Assembly (NCBI RefSeq): GCF_001305295.1
Contig: NZ_LJSI01000053.1
Location: forward strand, 310,001-374,000
Direction of reading: 5' to 3'
DNA: 64,000 nucleotides
Source: Neptunomonas antarctica
GTDB taxonomy: Bacteria > Pseudomonadota > Gammaproteobacteria > Pseudomonadales > Balneatricaceae
A program made the translations under genes and the position numbers. Numbering within the stretch: position 1 is the first letter of the stretch; every line of letters starts with the position of its first letter. Shown here one piece after another: positions 26,282 through 35,403 of the stretch. The notes beneath the pieces are model-generated. The model was not told the DNA's origin. It searched no databases and saw nothing but the letters and a program-made list of their open reading frames with translations.

Positions 26282-28471
26282 TTAATAAAGATCATATGGA
26301 TCCACATCAATGGTCCAGCGTATTTTGTTGGCCATTGGATGTTGTTCGATACTTAAACATAGACTACTTAATGCATTTTGCAATAATGGGCGGGAATGGC
26401 TTGAGAGGAGCAGTTGCGATCGGAAGAAGCCTGCACGTTTTTCCATCGGTGATGGAAATGGGCCTGACCACTGTATCTGTGGAAAAACAGTATATTGGTG
26501 ATCTCTGATTGATTGAAGGAAGCCTTCTGCGCGTCCTGTATACGCGGCTTCTGCGCGCAATATAGCAATATGTTGATAAGGTGGGAGCTGGAATGAATGG
26601 CGTCGCTTAAGCTCTTCCTTGGCGAACACTTCGTACCCTTTTGTTGCTAGCAGTGAAAGCAGTGGGTGCTCAGCATGATGGGTTTGCAGCACCACGGTGC
26701 CGGGATGATCTGCTCTTCCGGCACGACCCGCCACCTGGATAATCATTTGAGCCGTTCTTTCCATTCCCCTGAAATCTGTACTGAAAAGCCCGGCATCGGC
26801 ATCCAGAATGGCCACTAGGGTTACTTTGGGGAAGTGGTGGCCTTTGGCCAGCATTTGTGTGCCTACCAGAATGCAGGGATCGCCTTGATGAACTTGATCC
26901 ATGATTTTCGCCATCGCGCCTTTGCGAGACGTGCTATCACGATCTACTCGCAATATAGGCGTTTTCGGGAATAGTTCGTTAAGTGTTTGCTCGGTTCTTT
27001 CAGTTCCCGCTCCCACGGGTTTTAATGACTGGCTTCCACACTGGTCGCAGTGCCTGGGGATTGGACGCTGGCTATCACAGTGGTGGCAGTGCAGATGTGC
27101 CGGTTTCTGATGGAGTGTCATTCTTGCATCGCAACGCCGACATTCTGCTAACCAGCCACAGTCATGGCAAATTAAACTCGGTGCAAAACCTCTGCGATTG
27201 ATAAAAACCAGTACTTGTGTACCTTGCTTTAAATGCTGTTTTATCTGGTTAATAAGCGGTGCGGAGATGCCGTTATTAAGGGGCAGTTTTTTAATGTCGA
27301 GCAGCTGAAAATCGGGTGCTGAGGCATTGCCTGCGCGCTTTCGCAGTGTCAGGTGTTGGTATCTGTTAAGGGCGCAGTTATGCAGCGATTCAAGCGAGGG
27401 TGTGGCACTGCCTAAAATGATAGGTATTTGTTCTGCGTGCGCTCTGACAATTGATAAATCGCGTGCGGAATATCGAAATCCATCCTGTTGTTTGAATGAG
27501 CTATCGTGTTCCTCGTCGATGATGATAATGCCGGGTGATTTTAAGGGTGTGAATATAGCCGAGCGGGTGCCAATGACGATAGGAGCTTCACCCTGGCTTG
27601 CCTGCATCCAGGCATCGAAGCGTTGTTTGTCGGTAAGGCTTGAGTGTAATACGGCTACGGGCACCCGAAATCGATGCCTGAAGCGCTGAACGGTTTGTGG
27701 GGTTAAGCCAATTTCAGGCACCAGAATGAGCGCCTGTAAGCCCATTTTCAGCACATGATGTATTGCTTGTAGATAGACTTCAGTTTTGCCCGAACCGGTA
27801 ATGCCATCAAGTAAGAATGTGCGGTAATCCTGACCTTGAATTATCTGGTTTAAAGCAACTTGCTGCTCAGGGTTTAGTGGTAAGGGGGCCTCTTTGAGTA
27901 AGTGGGATGCGTCGGGCAGGATGTGTTTTTGTTGAATACGTTGGATGAGCTGCTTGGTTTCTAGGGTGGCTAATAACGATGTTTGGCCGCCTTCGGCCTT
28001 TATCGCTTCCTGGCTAATGCCTTGGGGATGATCATCAATAAGTTGATAGAGTGCCTGCTGTTGATGAGCTCTGCCAGATATATCAAGAAGCGTCGTATCA
28101 GGTAATGTTTTCCAGAGGTAAGTGTGTGAGGCAACGCATTCACCTCCTTTTCTCAGGTAAACAGGCAGTGATTGAAGCAGTGCATCGCCAATAGGGTGCT
28201 GATAATAGTCAGCAGCCCAGAGTGCCAGATCGCGAATATATTGTGGCTGTAATGGTGTGGTGTCCAGAATCTCTATAACGGGCTTTAATTTACTCAAAGG
28301 AACGTCGGTTTCTGAAGTGACCTCCAGCAGTAAACCAATGAGCTCGCGTTTACCGAAAGGTACTTTTACACGGCAACCGGGATGAAAGCTGTCAGGCGCT
28401 GCATCGAGCGGGGGTAAGTAATCAAAGTGACGTCGAAGAGGAGAAGGAATGGCCACACGAAGAACAATCAT
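26282..28471 (-). CDS. priA: Primosomal protein N' (PriA replication-restart helicase)
   Basis: 3'-5' DNA helicase that rebuilds replication forks away from oriC. Its 729 residues compare with E. coli 732. Seen are the N-terminal 3'-DNA-binding domain (MIVLRVAIPSPLRRHFDYL), Walker A GITGSGKTEVYLQ (~residue 224), the DEEH box IIIDEEHDSSFKQ, and eight zinc-binding cysteines in CHDCGWLAECRRCD and CHHCDSQRPIPRHCDQCGSQ. Helicase motif VI is QVAGRAGRADHPG. It is divergent from rpmE. Confidence 0.98.
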   Translation of the reverse strand: MIVLRVAIPSPLRRHFDYLPPLDAAPDSFHPGCRVKVPFGKRELIGLLLEVTSETDVPLSKLKPVIEILDTTPLQPQYIRDLALWAADYYQHPIGDALLQSLPVYLRKGGECVASHTYLWKTLPDTTLLDISGRAHQQQALYQLIDDHPQGISQEAIKAEGGQTSLLATLETKQLIQRIQQKHILPDASHLLKEAPLPLNPEQQVALNQIIQGQDYRTFLLDGITGSGKTEVYLQAIHHVLKMGLQALILVPEIGLTPQTVQRFRHRFRVPVAVLHSSLTDKQRFDAWMQASQGEAPIVIGTRSAIFTPLKSPGIIIIDEEHDSSFKQQDGFRYSARDLSIVRAHAEQIPIILGSATPSLESLHNCALNRYQHLTLRKRAGNASAPDFQLLDIKKLPLNNGISAPLINQIKQHLKQGTQVLVFINRRGFAPSLICHDCGWLAECRRCDARMTLHQKPAHLHCHHCDSQRPIPRHCDQCGSQSLKPVGAGTERTEQTLNELFPKTPILRVDRDSTSRKGAMAKIMDQVHQGDPCILVGTQMLAKGHHFPKVTLVAILDADAGLFSTDFRGMERTAQMIIQVAGRAGRADHPGTVVLQTHHAEHPLLSLLATKGYEVFAKEELKRRHSFQLPPYQHIAILRAEAAYTGRAEGFLQSIRDHQYTVFPQIQWSGPFPSPMEKRAGFFRSQLLLSSHSRPLLQNALSSLCLSIEQHPMANKIRWTIDVDPYDLY

Positions 28472-28544
28472 GAATTTACGCTTTGCTGAATTCTGGTTTG
28501 TTTAGTGTAAGGGCTTTTCTTGTCAGTTTAAATGGTATATATGC

Positions 28545-28573
28545 TTGCGGCTGATACTATCTGTCCGTATAAT
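28545..28573 (+). promoter_or_regulatory. Sigma-70 promoter of rpmE
   Basis: TTGCGG (28545-28550), a 17-base spacer and a consensus TATAAT (28568-28573). Transcription would start near 28580, giving a leader of about 100 bases before rpmE. The leader holds a small CCTGA/TCAGG hairpin (28630-28647) that could take part in L31 autogenous control. Confidence 0.8.
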
Positions 28574-28679
28574 TTGCCGCCTGTCATTATAGGCCGGTCG
28601 CGTATCGGTATATTTATATTTGTACGGTGCCTGACACGATGATCAGGTCGCGGTGCAGAAACAATTTTTGAGGTTTACT

Positions 28680-28904
28680 ATGAAAGCGGACATCCATCCG
28701 AAGTATGAAGACATTACTGTTACTTGTTCATGCGGTAACGAAATGAAGACTAGTTCAACACTGTGCACTGATATGCACGTGGACGTATGCAGCCAGTGTC
28801 ACCCTTTCTATACTGGTAAGCAGAAAGACGCGACTTCCGGTGGCCGTATCGATCGCTTCAACAAGCGTTTCGGTTCTATCGGTGCTAAAAAGACCGCTGA
28901 ATGA
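28680..28904 (+). CDS. rpmE: 50S ribosomal protein L31 (zinc-binding form)
   Basis: Ribosomal protein bridging the two subunits. The ATG at 28680 ([19 protein letters not shown]) gives 74 residues; GAGG lies 8-11 bases upstream, and an earlier in-frame start would add non-homologous residues. The zinc ligands Cys16, Cys18, Cys37 and Cys40 are present, so this is the zinc-containing type, not the zinc-starvation paralogue. Its TGA overlaps the ATG of the nuclease gene (ATGA at 28901-28904), and its own terminator lies inside that gene. Confidence 0.98.
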   Translation: MKADIHPKYEDITVTCSCGNEMKTSSTLCTDMHVDVCSQCHPFYTGKQKDATSGGRIDRFNKRFGSIGAKKTAE

Positions 28905-29686
28905 TCAAACAGTTATTACAAAAGGCACTCTTTATGAGTGCCTTTTTTGTGTCTGTTATTTCACCTGTCATGCTGCCCGTGCTTGCATCCGATAACTGCG
29001 TTTCCGGGCTTAAAAAAGAAAAAATAGCGATTCGCTATGTTTATGACGGTGATACGGTGCAGCTGTCTGATCGTCGCAAGGTTCGTTTGGCGGGTCTTAA
29101 TACTCCCGAATTAAAAGCGGGGGTTGGGTGGTCCCGCGCTATTGCTAAGGATGCGAAATCATTTTTGGAGCATTGGCTTAATGTCAGGCAGGGTGGTGTT
29201 TTTCTGCAGATTGAGCAGGAAACTCATGATAGTTACGGCAGAGTGCTGGGTTATCTTGTTGATGCTAAGGGTAAAGGACCGGGTGTTGATTTACTGAAGA
29301 AGGGATTGGGGTATGCGATTGCTATCGCGCCAAATCTTGAAAAGCAGAAATGTTACTTCGCAGCAGAGCAAAAAGCCCGGTTAGCGGGTGTTGGTGTATG
29401 GTCATTTGATTCGATTGTTCTGGCAAAAAATATAACCAGGAAGCATTCAGGTTTTCTGGTTGTTGAGGGTGAAATCACGCATCAGTACCATTTTAAAACG
29501 TCGGATGCTCTGGTGCTGAATAATCACTTAGTGGTGATGTTACGTAAGGCCCCGCGTATGTCGGAACTGATGGGTAAAAAGATTAGAGTTAGAGGGTGGG
29601 TGCATGCTAAAAAATTCACGCGTGATGGTTTTTCTGCTGATTTTTCATTGTATTTAAACCATTCCGCTAATATCGATGTGCTTTGA
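28901..29686 (+). CDS. Secreted thermonuclease (SNase)-family protein
   Basis: Likely a periplasmic nuclease of 261 residues. A signal peptide is seen if translation starts at 28901: a basic n-region ([11 protein letters not shown]), a hydrophobic core and an end near PVLASDN (~residue 31). The SNase OB-fold follows with [23 protein letters not shown] (catalytic Arg and Asp positions) and [13 protein letters not shown] (Glu and Arg). An extra ~75-residue C-terminal domain (190-261) is OB-like by appearance. An alternative ATG at 28934 lies in the loop of the rpmE terminator and would lose the basic n-region. Expression probably depends on coupling to rpmE translation. The order rpmE-nuclease-maeB matches my recollection of Pseudomonas. 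Confidence 0.85.
   Translation: MIKQLLQKALFMSAFFVSVISPVMLPVLASDNCVSGLKKEKIAIRYVYDGDTVQLSDRRKVRLAGLNTPELKAGVGWSRAIAKDAKSFLEHWLNVRQGGVFLQIEQETHDSYGRVLGYLVDAKGKGPGVDLLKKGLGYAIAIAPNLEKQKCYFAAEQKARLAGVGVWSFDSIVLAKNITRKHSGFLVVEGEITHQYHFKTSDALVLNNHLVVMLRKAPRMSELMGKKIRVRGWVHAKKFTRDGFSADFSLYLNHSANIDVL
28921..28948 (+). terminator. rpmE terminator embedded in the nuclease coding sequence
   Basis: AAAGGCACTC-TTTAT-GAGTGCCTTT, a perfect 10-bp stem, runs straight into a T-tract (28943-28948). It begins 17 bases after the rpmE stop and lies within codons 7-16 of the overlapping nuclease frame. Confidence 0.9.
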
Positions 29687-29719
29687 ATTATATGTGCTTT
29701 GAATTATATGTGTATTGAA
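29676..29719 (+). repeat. 16-bp tandem repeat across the nuclease stop codon
   Basis: ATGTGCTTTGAATTAT occurs twice exactly (29676-29691 and 29692-29707), followed by a partial third copy (29708-29719). The first copy contains the stop TGA of the nuclease gene. Confidence 0.95.
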
Positions 29720-29859
29720 CAAGTATTGTGGACACTGCTTGATCGCTATCAAGCTTATGTTTGAATGATTGTTCCTTAGTTGGGGGGTGGTTGTCCCTTT
29801 AATGTCTTTTCTATATGATTCATGGTCCGTCTTTTGTTATAAAAATTGGAACAGCAATC

Positions 29860-31128
29860 ATGTCTGAAGATCTGAAACAAGCGGCACTTGATTACCATGA
29901 ATTTCCTCGCCCTGGCAAAATCAGTGTTGAAATTACGACAGCAGCAGCAACGGCCCATGATCTTGCTTTGGCTTATAGTCCGGGTGTTGCGGAGCCTGTT
30001 CGTGAAATAGCGCGTGACCCTGATAATGCATATCGCTATACCGCTAAAGGTAACTTAGTGGCAGTAATTACAAACGGTACTGCGATTCTCGGTTTAGGTA
30101 ATTTAGGTCCATTGGCTTCTAAGCCGGTGATGGAAGGTAAGGCACTGCTGTTTAAGAAATTTGCAGGCATAGATTCTGTTGATATCGAAGTGGATGCAGA
30201 AAGCCCGCAGGCGTTTATCGATACTGTCGCACGTATTGCAGAGACGTTTGGTGGTATCAATCTTGAAGATATCAAAGCGCCAGAATGTTTTGAAATCGAG
30301 CGTACTTTGATCGAGCGTTGTAATATTCCTGTCTTTCATGATGATCAGCACGGTACTGCTATTGTTACTGCTGCAGGTATGATTAGTGCGTTGGAAATTG
30401 CAGGTAAAAAGCTCGAAGAAGCTCACATTGTCACCTTAGGTGCCGGTGCTGCCGCTTCTGCTTGCATGAAGCTGTTGATTAATATGGGCGCTAAAGTAGA
30501 AAATATCTACATGATTGACCGTAAAGGTGTGATTCATTCAGGTCGTGAAGATCTGACACCAGAGAAGGCAATTTTTGCTACTGAAACTGATAAGCGTACT
30601 TTAGATGATGCGATTGATGGTGCTGATGTATTCGTCGGTCTGTCGGGTCCTAATCTACTGTCTGCTGAACAGCTGAAAAAAATGGCCGCTACACCGGTAG
30701 TATTTGCCTGTGCAAATCCAGATCCTGAAATTTCGCCGGCAGTTGCTCATGCCGCACGTAACGATGTAATCATGGCGACAGGTCGTTCTGACTATCCTAA
30801 CCAGGTGAACAATGTATTAGGTTTCCCGTTCATTTTCCGTGGAGCTTTGGATGTACGTGCGTCTGCCATTAATGAAGAGATGAAAGAAGCGGCGGTACGT
30901 GCGCTTATCAAGCTGGCTAAAGAACCTGTTCCGCAGGATGTCTTGGATGCATACGGTTTAGAATCTCTGGCGTTTGGTCCTGAATATATTATTCCCAAGC
31001 CAACGGACGCGCGTTTGTTCGGTGCTTTGTCTATGGCGGTAGCTCAGGCTGCAATTGATACTGGCGTGGCTCGTTTACCTTTGCCGGCTCATTATCCGCT
31101 GACAACACTGGCTGATTTGTATAAATAA
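29860..31128 (+). CDS. maeB: Malic enzyme (short form, without phosphotransacetylase-like domain)
   Basis: Oxidative decarboxylation of malate to pyruvate, producing NAD(P)H. The ATG at 29860 (MSEDLKQAALDYHEF) gives 422 residues; GGA lies about 9 bases upstream. Seen are the malic domain with YSPGVAEPVREIA, NGTAILGLGNLG, the catalytic Lys in KPVMEGKALLFKKF and the metal-binding FHDDQHGTAIV, then the Rossmann NAD-binding domain (IVTLGAGAAASACMKLL). E. coli MaeB is ~759 residues because of a C-terminal Pta-like domain, absent here. It may therefore escape acetyl-CoA control through that domain. Cofactor choice (NAD or NADP) is uncertain. A strong terminator follows at 31147. Confidence 0.93.
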   Translation: MSEDLKQAALDYHEFPRPGKISVEITTAAATAHDLALAYSPGVAEPVREIARDPDNAYRYTAKGNLVAVITNGTAILGLGNLGPLASKPVMEGKALLFKKFAGIDSVDIEVDAESPQAFIDTVARIAETFGGINLEDIKAPECFEIERTLIERCNIPVFHDDQHGTAIVTAAGMISALEIAGKKLEEAHIVTLGAGAAASACMKLLINMGAKVENIYMIDRKGVIHSGREDLTPEKAIFATETDKRTLDDAIDGADVFVGLSGPNLLSAEQLKKMAATPVVFACANPDPEISPAVAHAARNDVIMATGRSDYPNQVNNVLGFPFIFRGALDVRASAINEEMKEAAVRALIKLAKEPVPQDVLDAYGLESLAFGPEYIIPKPTDARLFGALSMAVAQAAIDTGVARLPLPAHYPLTTLADLYK

Positions 31129-31146
31129 TGTCTACTAAATAGCGTC

Positions 31147-31173
31147 AAAAAAACCCGGCTTGCCGGGTTTTTT
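31147..31173. terminator. Bidirectional terminator between maeB and ponA
   Basis: A7-CCCGG-CTTG-CCGGG-T6 forms a compact hairpin with A- and T-tracts on both sides. It suits termination of both converging genes. Confidence 0.95.
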
Positions 31174-31204
31174 ATTGTTTGTTTATTGGCTGGATTTCAG
31201 TAAA

Positions 31205-33574
31205 TCAGAAAATTTCTTCAGTGGACTGGCCATGATTAGATGAGTTTCCGCCCATGCCTTGCCGGGGGATTTCTTCCGCTTTAAAGTATTCGAAAATAGC
31301 ATTGCTTTGCTGTGGACTAGCACGCAAGCCGGTGTTGGGATCAATACGAACCTGCACTATGCCTGCAGGCTGTGGAAGCGGAGATTCCGGTGTGTCTGCG
31401 AGAGCGACTTTCATAAAGTCTATCCAGATGGGGAGTGCAGCTGAACCGCCGTATTCTGACCGCCCCATGGGTAATGGTTGATCATATCCAACCCACGTGG
31501 TTGTAACGAGTTTGTTATTGAACCCTGTGAACCACGCGTCTTTTTGTTCATTGGTCGTACCTGTCTTTCCTGCAAGATCGCTTCTGTTTAACACGTTAGC
31601 GCGAGTTCCTGTTCCCCGACGAATCACATCCTGCATGATGCTATACAATAAAAAGTTAGTGCGCTCGTCCATAATGCGAGGCGCAATATTAGTTTTCAAG
31701 CCTGGCTCTTCTTCGCTGTTTGCGCTGCAATCTGAACAGACTTTTGCTGTATTCGATGTAAAAATTGTTTCGCCGGATTGATTGTTAATACGTTCAATGA
31801 AGTAAGGTGAGATCTTATATCCTCCATTGGCAAGGCCTGCATAGCCTGTTATTAATTCCATAGGAGTGACATCGGCGCTGCCGAGTGCGAGTGATAAATT
31901 TGCCGGTAATTTTTCAGGATCGAATCCAAAACGTGATAAATATTCGATTCCCTTGTCGATGCCAAGAGAGCGTAGCAGACGAATTGAAACCAGGTTGCGC
32001 GATTTATAAAGCCCAACACGCAGGCGGGTAGGGCCTGAAAACTCGTTGCTGGAATTCTCAGGGCGCCAGTTGCCGTCGAGACCTTTATCTTGCAGTACAA
32101 TGGGGGCGTCGTTAATAATAGACGCTGGGGTGAAGCCGTTTTCCATTGCCGCCGCATAGATGAAAGGTTTAAGGTTAGAGCCCGGTTGGCGATGGGCCTG
32201 TATGGCACGGTTAAACTTGTTATATGTAAAGCTAAAACCACCTACAAGAGAGCGAATAGCGCCCGTTTGAGGTGTCATTGAAATCAGCGTTCCCTGAACG
32301 CGCGGTATCTGACTCAGTTCCCAGTACTCGCCTGTATTGAAAATGCGCACTAAATCGCCGGTCTGAACTGCGTCGTCTGCTTTTTTAGGCATAGGGCCTG
32401 AATAATTTACGGTTTTAAAAGGTTTTGCCCAGCTTAGTCCTTCCCAGGGAAGAGTTATAATTTCACCATTTTTGCGCTGGGCTGTAGCGCTATCTTTATT
32501 AACTTCAAGAATAATAGCGGGTTCCAGTTTTGCGAATGTGGATTCATTTTGCAGTAGGGCTGTTATTGCATCATGCGACAGGTCTTGGATCGTGTGTTGC
32601 TTTTCCGGACCTCGGTAGCCGTGGCGTTTTACATAATTTATAAGCCCATCACGTACCGCATTGTTAGCCGCGCTTTGCATTTTGCTGTCTAGCGTCGTGT
32701 AAACCGTGAATCCATCTGTATAAAGATCTTCGCCGTGCTGGGCATATAACTCGCTTCTGACCATTTCGGCTATATAGGGGGCGTAAAGCTCTATTTCAGT
32801 AGTATGATAGCTGGCAGTGACGGGTGCCATAAGTGCTGTTTGTAGTTCTTGTTCATTGATAAAGGATAAGCTGTGCATACGCCCTAAAATCCAGTCTCTG
32901 CGCTCGGTAGCGCGCTCTGGATTTGTTATGGGATTGAAGGTTGATGGTGCTTTAGGCAGGCCTGCAATCATTGCTAACTGAGCTAAAGAAAGTTCATCAA
33001 TGTTTTTCCCGTAATACACATTAGCTGCCGCCTGAATTCCATAGGAACGGTGGCCTAAGTAAATTTTATTCGCGTAAAGCTCGAAAATTTCTTCTTTGGA
33101 CAAAGATTGTTCGATTTGAATTGCCAGTAGTATTTCACTGAATTTTCGTTCGAATGTGCGCTCTCTTGAAAGGAAGAAGTTTTTGGCAACCTGCATGGTA
33201 ATAGTTGAGCCGCCGCTTTGGATTCTTCCTGTAGACACTAACTGAAAAACAGCTCGGGACAGGCCAATTAAATCAATGCCGAAATGCTCAAAAAAGCGGC
33301 TGTCTTCTGCTGCCTGAAGCGCTTGAACAAACTGTTCAGGGATTTGATTGTATATAATTGGCGTGCGTTTTTTTTCGCCGAACTCTGCAATTAATTTTCC
33401 ATCGGCCGATAGAACTGTTAGAGGAGTCTGGAATTTAATATCGCGGAGCGTTTCAACATCAGGCAATTGAGGTGCAAAGTATTGATATAAGCCTACAGTT
33501 GCCCCTACGCCTACTAATAGCCCGATGAGTGAAAGAATAAGAACGAAGCGGAAAATGGATTTTAGTACGCGCAT
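31205..33574 (-). CDS. ponA: Penicillin-binding protein 1A (class A, bifunctional)
   Basis: Polymerises and crosslinks peptidoglycan at the inner membrane during elongation. The 789 residues (E. coli MrcA 850) have a cytoplasmic stub and TM helix (~8-30). The GT51 glycosyltransferase follows with EDSRFFEHFGIDLIGL, GGSTITMQVAKN and KIYLGHRSYGIQAAA. After an OB-like insert comes the transpeptidase with the SxxK serine in GSNLKPFIY, SRN, and AGKTGTTNEQKDAWFTG. It is divergent from pilM, the conserved arrangement in many gammaproteobacteria. Confidence 0.97.
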   Translation of the reverse strand: MRVLKSIFRFVLILSLIGLLVGVGATVGLYQYFAPQLPDVETLRDIKFQTPLTVLSADGKLIAEFGEKKRTPIIYNQIPEQFVQALQAAEDSRFFEHFGIDLIGLSRAVFQLVSTGRIQSGGSTITMQVAKNFFLSRERTFERKFSEILLAIQIEQSLSKEEIFELYANKIYLGHRSYGIQAAANVYYGKNIDELSLAQLAMIAGLPKAPSTFNPITNPERATERRDWILGRMHSLSFINEQELQTALMAPVTASYHTTEIELYAPYIAEMVRSELYAQHGEDLYTDGFTVYTTLDSKMQSAANNAVRDGLINYVKRHGYRGPEKQHTIQDLSHDAITALLQNESTFAKLEPAIILEVNKDSATAQRKNGEIITLPWEGLSWAKPFKTVNYSGPMPKKADDAVQTGDLVRIFNTGEYWELSQIPRVQGTLISMTPQTGAIRSLVGGFSFTYNKFNRAIQAHRQPGSNLKPFIYAAAMENGFTPASIINDAPIVLQDKGLDGNWRPENSSNEFSGPTRLRVGLYKSRNLVSIRLLRSLGIDKGIEYLSRFGFDPEKLPANLSLALGSADVTPMELITGYAGLANGGYKISPYFIERINNQSGETIFTSNTAKVCSDCSANSEEEPGLKTNIAPRIMDERTNFLLYSIMQDVIRRGTGTRANVLNRSDLAGKTGTTNEQKDAWFTGFNNKLVTTTWVGYDQPLPMGRSEYGGSAALPIWIDFMKVALADTPESPLPQPAGIVQVRIDPNTGLRASPQQSNAIFEYFKAEEIPRQGMGGNSSNHGQSTEEIF

Positions 33575-33720
33575 GCTGACCTTAAATAGTATTTATTGGA
33601 AAAAACACATTATATAGTCGTTAATATACCCTCTATAGCTGAATTAGAGTTTAATTTTTTGAGATTTATAGCTACAGTTATTAGGTAGAAGAAAATTTAT
33701 ATAGTTAAAGGGATATTTAA

Positions 33721-34782
33721 GTGGTCAGCTTTTTCGGGAAGAAAACGGCCAACTGGGTCGGTATAGACATAGGTTCGTCGTTCGTGAAGCTGGTCGTCTT
33801 GTCCAAGCGTGGTGGTTTAATTGGACTTGATGCTTATGCGGTTGTTTCGTTGCCTCCGACGGCGGTTATTGATGGTAGTATTCAGGAAGTTCAATCGGTT
33901 GCCGATGCTATAGCGCGCGGTACGAAAATCTGCGGTATTAAACAAGGGAGCGCTATCGCTGCTGTTCCTTCTTCTGCTGTGATTATCAAGCGGATGGAGT
34001 TGAGCCGGGCTTTCTCTGAAATTGAATTAGAAGATCAGGTTAAAGTCGAAGCTGATCAGTTTATTCCTTATCCTCTTGATGAAGTTGCGCTTGATTTTGA
34101 AATTATAGGTGAGTCTCGATCTCATCCTGATTTGAATGAGCTATTGTTAGTTGCGTGTCGGCGCGATGATGTCGATCAGCGTGAGGATGCTATCAATGCG
34201 ACAGGCCTGAAATGCGCAGTGGTTGATGTGGATACCTATGCCGTTGAACGTGTCTTCCCTATGTTGGTGAATGAGGACCTTAAAAATGATGATATGGTCG
34301 CCATTGTGGACATCGGTGCAGCAACGCTGACCTTGAATGTTATTCGGGATCATAAAATCATCTATAATCGTGAACAGTCATTTGGTGGTAACGATCTTAC
34401 AACTAATATCCATCATCAGTATGGAATGGCTATTGATGAAGTAGAACAGTCGTTAAGGCTGGGTGAGATTAGCGATGAAATACAGGAAGCGGTAGTACAG
34501 CCTTTTCGTCTTACGATATCCCAGCAAGTTTCGCGTGCATTACAGTTTTTTTATTCATCGGGTGTTCAGCATCAATTGACAAAAATCTATCTCTGCGGCG
34601 GTGCTTCTTCGATTGATGGCTTGGTTGGTATTCTCAGTGATGAATTGGGTATTCCGGTCAGTATTGCCAATCCATTTACACAAATGACTATCGGCGTGAA
34701 AGTAAACAAAGAAAGATTAGTAAAAGATGCACCTGCGTTGGTAAAAGCCTGTGGGCTGGCGCTGAGATCGTTCGATCAATAG
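33721..34782 (+). CDS. pilM: Type IV pilus assembly protein PilM
   Basis: Actin-like cytoplasmic ATPase-fold protein that docks to the PilN N-terminus in the alignment subcomplex of type IV pili. The 353 residues match the family (354). It starts at GTG 33721 with AAAGGGA 7 bases upstream. The nucleotide-binding fold shows as WVGIDIGSSFVKLVVL (~12-27), the middle VAIVDIGAATLTLNV and YLCGGASSIDGL. It is the first gene of pilMNOPQ-aroK-aroB-damX. Confidence 0.97.
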   Translation: MVSFFGKKTANWVGIDIGSSFVKLVVLSKRGGLIGLDAYAVVSLPPTAVIDGSIQEVQSVADAIARGTKICGIKQGSAIAAVPSSAVIIKRMELSRAFSEIELEDQVKVEADQFIPYPLDEVALDFEIIGESRSHPDLNELLLVACRRDDVDQREDAINATGLKCAVVDVDTYAVERVFPMLVNEDLKNDDMVAIVDIGAATLTLNVIRDHKIIYNREQSFGGNDLTTNIHHQYGMAIDEVEQSLRLGEISDEIQEAVVQPFRLTISQQVSRALQFFYSSGVQHQLTKIYLCGGASSIDGLVGILSDELGIPVSIANPFTQMTIGVKVNKERLVKDAPALVKACGLALRSFDQ

Positions 34783-34791
34783 GGAAAAGTG

Positions 34792-35403
34792 ATGGCAAAG
34801 ATTAACTTACGACCATGGCGAGAAGAACGAACCGCTGCCAGGCAGAAAGCATTCGTATCAAGCCTGATTGCTTCAGCCCTATGTGCGGCTGCGTTGGTGT
34901 TGATGATGAGCTATTATTATGATGTGCAAATGGATCGTCAGAATCTCCGTAATGGCTTTCTACAAAACAACATCAGTAAACTTGATAAAAAAATTAAAGA
35001 GATTAAAGATCTTAAACATCAAAGAGAGCGTCTTCTTGAGCGACTTAACGCTATTCAGCAGTTGCAGGGTAATAGGCCGATCACCGTTCGTAATTTTGAT
35101 GAGCTGGTAAGGGTTTTGCCTGACGGTGTTTACTATAATTCTCTTCAGAGAAAAGAAGCGGGTTTCGGTGGTGCGCAAAGTCAGGATGCAATGAAGATTC
35201 AAGGGTTAGCGCTTCAAAATAAGGATGTTTCAGAGTTGATGAGGCGTTTAGACAGTTCTATCTGGTTTGGTGAAGCCAACCTTTCAAAAGTAGCGACGTT
35301 AGGTCAAGCTCGCTCAAAGGGTAGTGCGGTTGATTCATCCGACCTCAGGGAATTTGATCTCTCTGTTATTTTGGCTAAGCCTGAAGATGAGGATGCAAAA
35401 TGA
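34792..35403 (+). CDS. pilN: Type IV pilus assembly protein PilN
   Basis: Bitopic inner-membrane protein that pairs with PilO. The ATG at 34792 follows AGGGAAA and gives 203 residues; GTG at 34789 is less likely. The conserved cytoplasmic INLRPWREE motif (residues 4-12) is the PilM-binding peptide. One TM helix (~22-42) is followed by a coiled coil (ISKLDKKIKEIKDL) and a ferredoxin-like periplasmic domain. It is nine bases from pilM and overlaps pilO by ATGA. Confidence 0.96.
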   Translation: MAKINLRPWREERTAARQKAFVSSLIASALCAAALVLMMSYYYDVQMDRQNLRNGFLQNNISKLDKKIKEIKDLKHQRERLLERLNAIQQLQGNRPITVRNFDELVRVLPDGVYYNSLQRKEAGFGGAQSQDAMKIQGLALQNKDVSELMRRLDSSIWFGEANLSKVATLGQARSKGSAVDSSDLREFDLSVILAKPEDEDAK

